Assembly: GCA_029936295.1 (NCBI GenBank)
Contig: JAPYTH010000039.1
Span: 1 to 10,579, forward strand
Direction of reading: 5' to 3'
DNA length: 10,579 nt
Source: TMED109 sp015660425
GTDB taxonomy: Bacteria > Pseudomonadota > Alphaproteobacteria > TMED109
Under the pieces are notes generated by a model. It was given only the letters and a program-made list of their open reading frames with translations. It did no database searches and was not told the origin of the DNA. The position numbers and the translations under genes were made by a program. Below, in pieces: positions 6,454 through 10,579 of the stretch; the first letter of the stretch is position 1; every line of letters starts with the position of its first letter.

Positions 6454-7802
6454 ATAATATTATATATACTTTCTGCTAGATTTATTAGTTTCTCATCATT
6501 TTTAATTGACATAGATAGCATTATACCTATCGGTAAATCCCCTGGGCATGGCAAGCTTATAGAACACATCGGCAAAACATTGCCAATTCTCGTGTTTCTT
6601 AATGCTAGCATATTATATTTATCATATAACTTTTCATTACTTTGTACCTCATTAATCTTAGGGGGCAAGATAGGTACAGTAGGCATTAAAATAGCATCAT
6701 AGTTCTCTATAGAAGAATACAATTTTTTAGAAAGAGCTATTTGAGAGTCTTCTATTATTTTTATGCTATTCTGCTTCATGTGTTTGCCTTGATACATTCT
6801 GTTTAGAACATTAATATCCATTAGATTGCTATCTTTTTCTATTAAATGTTTCCACTCTGCATAACCTTGATATGTGACGGTGGTACCATGTTCAGAAAGT
6901 ATTTTATGCATTTCTTCTATTTCTGAAATTTCTTTTTCAATAATAGGAATGCCTGCTTTTGATAATTTTTTTATAGCTTCTTCAGCAGCCTTTTCAATTT
7001 CAATATCACAGTCTTTCCATGGCATTCCTTTAACTACAAGTATTTTAGTATTTCTTAAATCCATATTATGGAATGCTAAATAAGGTTGATTTGTTAATAT
7101 AGAAAATAAAAGGTTTATGTCCATGACGCTTTTAGCTAAGGGCCCAACTGTATCTAGAGTAGAAGATAATGGCAGTACTCCTTTTAAAGAAACTCTTCCA
7201 AAAGATGTTTTTAATCCTATTAATTTATTCCAAGCGGAAGGCACTCTAACAGAACCTCCAGTATCTGTGCCAAAACTAGCAGCACATAAACCATGAGCTA
7301 AAGCAACCCCTGAGCCGGAAGACGAGCCTCCAGGTACACGAGGCTCATCATCCATAATTGCATTTTCAGGTGTAATAAAATTATTATTTGTTCCTAGCCC
7401 ACCTAAAGCAAATTCTACAGTTGAGGTTTTTCCTAATTGTATAAGCCCTGCTTTTTTCGATAATGAAACTACATGAGCATCACTTTTAGCTGGAATATTA
7501 TTTTCTAATAATTTAGAGCCTCCTACGGTTATAAAATCTTGAAAATCAAAAAGGTCTTTCCACGCAACAGGCACTCCATCTAAAAGGCTTAATGGTTTAT
7601 CTTCTAACAATCTGTTTTTGGAATTCTTAGCTTCTAAAAGAGCTCTTTTTTTTGTCAAAATAGTATAAGGGCTTGGCTTAGTAAATGATTCGATTTCACT
7701 ATAGTAAAAATTTACTAAATCGATAGGACATAATTTTTTTTTATGTAAAAGTTGCCCTATATCATAGGCAGATAATAATTTTATATTTTCAGGTATTTGC
7801 AT
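6447..7802 (-). CDS. Amidase-signature family hydrolase
   Basis: The 451-residue protein belongs to the amidase signature family, whose Ser-cisSer-Lys triad hydrolyses amide C-N bonds. The lysine is K82 in VPVAWKD, the cis-serine is S160 in PGGSSSGSG (157-165), and the nucleophile is S184 in GTDTGGSVRVPSA. The 24-residue spacing between the two serines equals that in well-studied members. The usual GGSSGG is GGSSSG here (S162). It is not the GatA subunit, since no gatB/gatC adjoins and the C-terminal half differs; the substrate cannot be told. It stands alone on its strand, converging on amtB, so a role in releasing ammonia from amides is possible but only inferred. It begins with ATG 7802, with no strong ribosome site. 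An A9 run on the coding strand (7734-7742) encodes K21-K23. Confidence 0.9.
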   Translation of the reverse strand: MQIPENIKLLSAYDIGQLLHKKKLCPIDLVNFYYSEIESFTKPSPYTILTKKRALLEAKNSKNRLLEDKPLSLLDGVPVAWKDLFDFQDFITVGGSKLLENNIPAKSDAHVVSLSKKAGLIQLGKTSTVEFALGGLGTNNNFITPENAIMDDEPRVPGGSSSGSGVALAHGLCAASFGTDTGGSVRVPSAWNKLIGLKTSFGRVSLKGVLPLSSTLDTVGPLAKSVMDINLLFSILTNQPYLAFHNMDLRNTKILVVKGMPWKDCDIEIEKAAEEAIKKLSKAGIPIIEKEISEIEEMHKILSEHGTTVTYQGYAEWKHLIEKDSNLMDINVLNRMYQGKHMKQNSIKIIEDSQIALSKKLYSSIENYDAILMPTVPILPPKINEVQSNEKLYDKYNMLALRNTRIGNVLPMCSISLPCPGDLPIGIMLSMSIKNDEKLINLAESIYNIIK

Positions 7803-7878
7803 ACTTTATATTGTCATAGTATTTATAAAATATAAAACAATTTTGTTAGCGCACGAATATGGATAGATTGAGGACACT
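7803..7878. promoter_or_regulatory. Divergent intergenic region between amidase and ubiH-family gene
   Basis: These 76 bases must hold the promoters of both divergent genes. A TTGTCA (7811-7816) on the plus strand lacks a well-spaced strong -10 (TAAAAC at 16 bases is weak). A small palindrome, AACAA-TT-TTGTT (7836-7847), could be an operator. GAGGA (7870-7874) lies four bases before the TTG start of the downstream gene and is a good ribosome site. The promoter details are uncertain. Confidence 0.4.
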
Positions 7879-9087
7879 TTGTATACAAATATTATAATCT
7901 GTGGAGGAGCTTTGGCAGGAATGACCCTTGCTTTATCCCTACAGCGCAAAGGCTTCAATATTATAATTATTGATCCTAGAGATATAAAAGAAGTTATAGA
8001 GCAAGATAGAAGAACTACGGCCATAGCTGCAGGGCCAAGAGAGTTTTATTGTGAATTAGGGGTTTGGTCTAAATTAAAAAAAAATATTGAACCTATTAAT
8101 AGTATAAGCATATTAGATGGTTCTTCATCTGTAGCCGTAGAGTTTGATTATAGAGACCTTCTTGTAAAAAATAAATTATCTAATATTACTAGTTTAGGGC
8201 ATGTAGTAGAGAATTCAAATTTAATAAAAAAAATTAGTGACACTATAAACGATAGCAGGAATTTAGGACAGGTAAAAAGATTAAAGGCTAAAGTTTTAGA
8301 TATTAAAATTGGTAAATTTTCAGCAAGAGTACTGCTCGATAATAATCAGCAAGTTACGGCAGATCTTATAATTGCAGCTGACGGAAAGAATTCTTTAATT
8401 AGAAAAATGGTTGGAATTCAAGAAAACAGAACTACATATGATCAAGAAGCTTTTGTTACGCAGATATTACATACGAATGATCATAATAATATAGCCCTAG
8501 AAAAGTTTTTACCTGGAGGCCCTTTAGCGGTTTTACCTATGAAAAAAATAAATAATAATTATAGATCTGCAATAGTTTGGTCAGATGAAAGCGCAGTCTC
8601 TAAAAGTAGATTCCAATCAAGTAGAGAGGCGCCTAATCAGATGTCTTATGAAATAGAGAGACACTGTTTTGACTGGTTAGGTAAAATCAAATTATATAAC
8701 CAGCCTGCTGTTTTTCCACTAGAATTAATAAAGCCCAAAAAGTTAGTTTTAGAAAGATTTATTTTAATGGGGGATGCCGCACATAGCATTCATCCAATAG
8801 CTGGACAAGGATTTAATTTGGCTCTTAGAGGAATGAAAGCCTTCTCAAATATGTGTGGTGATAGAGCAGAATTAGGCTTAGACATAGGGGGTATAAAGTT
8901 TTTAAAAGAATATGAAAGGCTTAGAAAAGTAGATATTTTAAGTTTGATTAATGCAACACACAGTTTGAATGAATTATTTAGAGATTCTAGGTCGTCTATA
9001 AAGTTTTTTAGAAGAATGGGTTTATTTGCAGTAGATAAGTCACCCATCGTTAAAAAGGCTTTTATGAAATATGCAATGGGCATTTAA
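7879..9087 (+). CDS. UbiH/UbiF/Coq6-family FAD-dependent ubiquinone biosynthesis hydroxylase
   Basis: The 402-residue protein is a flavin monooxygenase of the family that hydroxylates the aromatic ring of ubiquinone precursors. It shows the N-terminal dinucleotide fold IIICGGALAGMTLALSLQRKGF (GGALAG at 9-14, a variant of GxGxxG), DRRTTAIA (43-50), the DG motif ADLIIAADGKNSLIR (161-175) and the GD motif FILMGDAAHSIHPIAGQGFNLALRG (294-318). Which ring carbon it acts on cannot be read from sequence; UbiH, UbiF, UbiI and UbiL are all possible. The start is TTG at 7879: in-frame TAG at 7864 leaves only ATT 7867 or this TTG, the GAGGA at 7870-7874 is well placed, and the FAD fold begins at once. 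An A9 run lies at 8076-8084. Its stop TAA shares bases with that of the converging DUF971 gene. Confidence 0.88.
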   Translation: MYTNIIICGGALAGMTLALSLQRKGFNIIIIDPRDIKEVIEQDRRTTAIAAGPREFYCELGVWSKLKKNIEPINSISILDGSSSVAVEFDYRDLLVKNKLSNITSLGHVVENSNLIKKISDTINDSRNLGQVKRLKAKVLDIKIGKFSARVLLDNNQQVTADLIIAADGKNSLIRKMVGIQENRTTYDQEAFVTQILHTNDHNNIALEKFLPGGPLAVLPMKKINNNYRSAIVWSDESAVSKSRFQSSREAPNQMSYEIERHCFDWLGKIKLYNQPAVFPLELIKPKKLVLERFILMGDAAHSIHPIAGQGFNLALRGMKAFSNMCGDRAELGLDIGGIKFLKEYERLRKVDILSLINATHSLNELFRDSRSSIKFFRRMGLFAVDKSPIVKKAFMKYAMGI

Positions 9088-9118
9088 ATACCAGAAATTT
9101 TAGATACTCTATTTAAAT
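9082..9118. repeat. Short inverted repeat at the ubiH-family/DUF971 convergence
   Basis: ATTTAAATA (9082-9090) is the exact reverse complement of TATTTAAAT (9110-9118), with a 19-base spacer. Both stop codons lie in the left arm. It is all A-T, so its strength as a hairpin would be low, but it is the only structure at this gene junction and may help separate the two converging transcripts. Confidence 0.35.
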
Positions 9119-9440
9119 AATTTTGATATAATTCTATATTTTTCTCTGACATTTCTCTTAAATAAGACCAAGAATATATACCAGTATCATGTCCATCATC
9201 AAATATAATTCTAATTGCATAATTTCCTACTCTTTCGATCTGAGTAATTGCAATATTATTTTTGTTTAAAGGTGTATTCTTGTTTTTTGAAGAATGCCCT
9301 TGTACTTCGGCAGAAGGGCTCTCTACTCTTAATAATTCAGCAGATATATTTGCCTTATAATTATCGTAAAACTCTAAATTTAGAGTTTTTTCTAATTTGT
9401 TATAAATAATTGATTTAACTTTATTATTACTATCTGTCAT
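9084..9440 (-). CDS. DUF971 family protein (gamma-butyrobetaine hydroxylase-like N-terminal domain)
   Basis: The 118-residue protein consists of one DUF971/GBBH-like N-terminal domain. The recognisable parts are the early strand NLEFYDNYKANISAELLRVESPSAEVQGH (21-49) and the final IERVGNYAIRIIFDDGHDTGIYSWSYLREM (68-97), including the DGHDTGIYSW core. In eukaryotic hydroxylases this domain is an N-terminal zinc-binding module; stand-alone bacterial copies have no firm role, though some related proteins have been linked to iron-sulfur cluster work. It is the last visible gene of the cnoX-LON-trm112 operon, starting one base after the trm112 stop (TAA-a-ATG), so it is almost surely translated by reinitiation. 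Its stop codon (minus-strand TAA, 9086-9084) overlaps that of the converging ubiH-family gene by four bases. Confidence 0.85.
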   Translation of the reverse strand: MTDSNNKVKSIIYNKLEKTLNLEFYDNYKANISAELLRVESPSAEVQGHSSKNKNTPLNKNNIAITQIERVGNYAIRIIFDDGHDTGIYSWSYLREMSEKNIELYQNYLNRVSKISGI

Positions 9441-9441
9441 T

Positions 9442-9630
9442 TTATTTATCTATATGTCTTGCTTTGTCTATCAGCATAATTGGGATCCCGTCTTCAATAG
9501 GAAAAGCTAGTCCTGCTTCTTCGCTTATTAATTCAGATTTTTTTTTATCATATTTAAGAGGCCCTTTAGTTATAGGACAAACTAAAATATCTAATAGTTT
9601 TAAATCTATGTCATTTGAATTTTTATCCAT
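9442..9630 (-). CDS. Trm112 family protein
   Basis: This 62-residue protein has the Trm112/YcaR pattern: LKLLDILVCPITKGPLKYDKKKSELISEEAGLAFPIEDGIPIMLIDKAR, with the invariant DGIP-I-ML end. In archaea and eukaryotes Trm112 activates methyltransferases of tRNA and release factors; the bacterial role is less sure. Only C18 is left of the zinc-binding cysteines, as is usual in alphaproteobacteria, so zinc binding is unlikely. It follows the LON-domain gene by 14 bases. An AAGGA ribosome site (9646-9642 on the minus strand), which overlaps the LON stop codon, is about ten bases before the ATG. A coding-strand A9 run (9538-9546) encodes K29-K31. Confidence 0.9.
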   Translation of the reverse strand: MDKNSNDIDLKLLDILVCPITKGPLKYDKKKSELISEEAGLAFPIEDGIPIMLIDKARHIDK

Positions 9631-9644
9631 TTATTAGGTTTCCT

Positions 9645-10289
9645 TTAATTAATATTTTTAATATCACCAGCCGCAGATATTTTAAATAGAGCAATCATGT
9701 TCTCTACTAAACTATTGATATCTTTGCTTTCTAATAGCATTTGTTTCTCTTCATTATTGAAGGGGCATGATTGGGCAAGAGAGTTCACTAAAAGACTAGA
9801 TGGGGCTTTTTCAACAATTTTCCAGTCTGCTTTAATATTTTCTGAATTAAAATAACTTTTTAATGAAGATATAAACTCTTTTCTTAAGACAGAAGATATC
9901 TCTTTATTATTCACAGTTAAGTCTGAATAATATCCGGTATAGTCTACATTTGCAAGCAGATAACCTTGATTGATTAGTTTATTATTGATCATTTTGTATC
10001 TGCATAATCCAGATAATTCTATTAAGTATTTTTGATTTTTTAATTCAGAAAAATGAGTAATTTTTCCAAGGCAGCCAATATTATACAAAGCATTTTCTTT
10101 TTTATTAGTTTTTTTAGGTTGTATCATCCCAATTAGCCGATTGCTCGCAATAGCATCTTCTGTCATATTTATATATCTAGGCTCAAAAATATTGAGTGTA
10201 AGGTTTCCGTTAGGCAATAATAGACAATTGGGTAAAGGAAATAAAGGAATTGCAGTAGGCAAATTTTCCATATTTAAAGTACTATTCAT
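9645..10289 (-). CDS. LON peptidase substrate-binding domain protein
   Basis: The 214-residue protein is a stand-alone LON N-terminal (substrate-binding) domain of the COG2802 type. The signature is AIPLFPLPNCLLLPNGNLTLNIFEPRYINMTEDAI (13-47) followed by IGMIQP (53-58), GCLGKITHFSEL (72-83) and YLIELSGLCRYKM (88-100). The C-terminal part (about 128-205) is helical, as in Lon N-domains. There is no AAA+ module and no Ser-Lys protease domain, so it is not a protease itself. Its function is unknown; a link to handling of unfolded protein is plausible because the gene upstream encodes a CnoX-like chaperone-redoxin. It starts five bases after the cnoX stop; no clear ribosome site precedes ATG 10289, and a second ATG at codon 7 is an alternative. 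Confidence 0.88.
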   Translation of the reverse strand: MNSTLNMENLPTAIPLFPLPNCLLLPNGNLTLNIFEPRYINMTEDAIASNRLIGMIQPKKTNKKENALYNIGCLGKITHFSELKNQKYLIELSGLCRYKMINNKLINQGYLLANVDYTGYYSDLTVNNKEISSVLRKEFISSLKSYFNSENIKADWKIVEKAPSSLLVNSLAQSCPFNNEEKQMLLESKDINSLVENMIALFKISAAGDIKNIN

Positions 10290-10294
10290 ATATT

Positions 10295-10579
10295 TTATGC
10301 AAATAGAATAGAAGAAAGTTTAAGTCTTGTACTGGCTGTAAGGGGATCATCTTCCCCAAAAGCTTCTAATAATTTAATAATTTTTTTTCTGGCTTTATCT
10401 TCTTGCCAGTTGCGGTCTTTTTTAACAATATTTAATAATTGGTCAATAGCTTCTTCTTTTTGATCATTGGCTAAAAATGCTTCTGCTAATTTAAAACGTA
10501 ATTCATGGTTGCTTGGGTTGGCATTTACGTCAGCAAGGAATTCTTCTGGGCTTCCTGCTAATTTATTTGCCTTAGCTAA
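10295..10579 (-). CDS. CnoX/YbbN-family co-chaperone thioredoxin, C-terminal TPR part (partial)
   Basis: The minus strand is open from the right edge to TAA 10297-10295, giving 94 residues. They show the tail of CnoX/YbbN: EEFLADVNANPSNHELRFKLAEAFLANDQKEEAIDQLLNIVKKDRNWQEDKARKKIIKLLEAFGEDDP, then RLKLSSILFA. The HELRFKLAEAFLA and EEAIDQLLNIVKKDRNW blocks with the terminal RRLSSLLF-like ending are hallmarks of the family, in which a thioredoxin-like domain is joined to TPR repeats and the protein shields clients from oxidation and passes them to GroEL or DnaK. The thioredoxin domain is beyond the edge, so its active-site cysteines cannot be checked. It heads the visible operon with the LON, Trm112 and DUF971 genes, an order common in alphaproteobacteria. 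A coding-strand A8 run is at 10381-10388. Confidence 0.85.
   Translation of the reverse strand, partial: LAKANKLAGSPEEFLADVNANPSNHELRFKLAEAFLANDQKEEAIDQLLNIVKKDRNWQEDKARKKIIKLLEAFGEDDPLTASTRLKLSSILFA

Noticed and set aside
7867..7878. ATT as an earlier start of the ubiH-family gene
   Set aside because: It would put the ribosome site GAGGA inside the coding region, and ATT starts are very rare. TTG 7879 is better placed.
7806..8024. Minus-strand open frame crossing the start of the ubiH-family gene
   Set aside because: It overlaps the conserved FAD-binding region on the other strand, has no family pattern, and would fill the divergent promoter region.
1..10579. Mobile element, phage, CRISPR, toxin-antitoxin or secondary-metabolite system
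   Set aside because: No transposase, integrase, terminal repeats, spaced direct repeats or cassette genes were seen. All coding regions are recognisable core genes of an alphaproteobacterium.

Overview
The window is a compact, AT-rich stretch (roughly 70% A+T by eye) of what looks like an alphaproteobacterial chromosome, probably from a small-genome, AT-rich lineage of the marine SAR11, HIMB59 or AEGEAN-169 kind; the exact lineage cannot be fixed from this sequence. The evidence is the set and order of genes: CnoX-like thioredoxin, LON-domain protein, Trm112, DUF971, a UbiH/Coq6-family hydroxylase, then an aminotransferase, FtsK and LolA. This is a familiar housekeeping neighbourhood in alphaproteobacteria. 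There are no transposons, phage genes, CRISPR arrays, tRNAs or rRNAs. The longest gap without a gene is 214 bases.

Layout from left to right. Bases 1-66 are the last codons of a YggS/PLPBP gene that enters from the left on the plus strand. Five bases later comes a response-regulator-like DNA-binding protein with a degenerate receiver domain (72-755). Facing it on the minus strand is an operon read right to left, dapC-type aminotransferase (3753-4970), ftsK (1492-3756, overlapping dapC by ATGA) and lolA (769-1473). A 214-base divergent region (4971-5184) separates dapC from amtB (plus, 5185 or 5197 to 6399). It holds a good sigma70-like promoter for amtB and a 15-base-arm inverted repeat that would fold in the amtB leader. 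An amidase (minus, 6447-7802) converges on amtB, with a shared bidirectional terminator between them. The UbiH-family hydroxylase (plus, 7879-9087) starts with TTG and converges on a second minus-strand operon: cnoX (partial, 10295-10579), LON-domain protein, trm112, DUF971. The two stop codons at that convergence share the bases TTAA.

Functionally the window covers lysine/peptidoglycan precursor synthesis next to the division DNA translocase and a lipoprotein chaperone (dapC-ftsK-lolA), ammonium uptake next to an amidase that could release ammonia, ubiquinone biosynthesis, and a small operon related to protein quality control and translation. I do not see a wholly new system. The most interesting items are the amtB leader hairpin, the G7 tract between two in-frame amtB starts, and the response regulator that has lost its metal-binding acidic pair.
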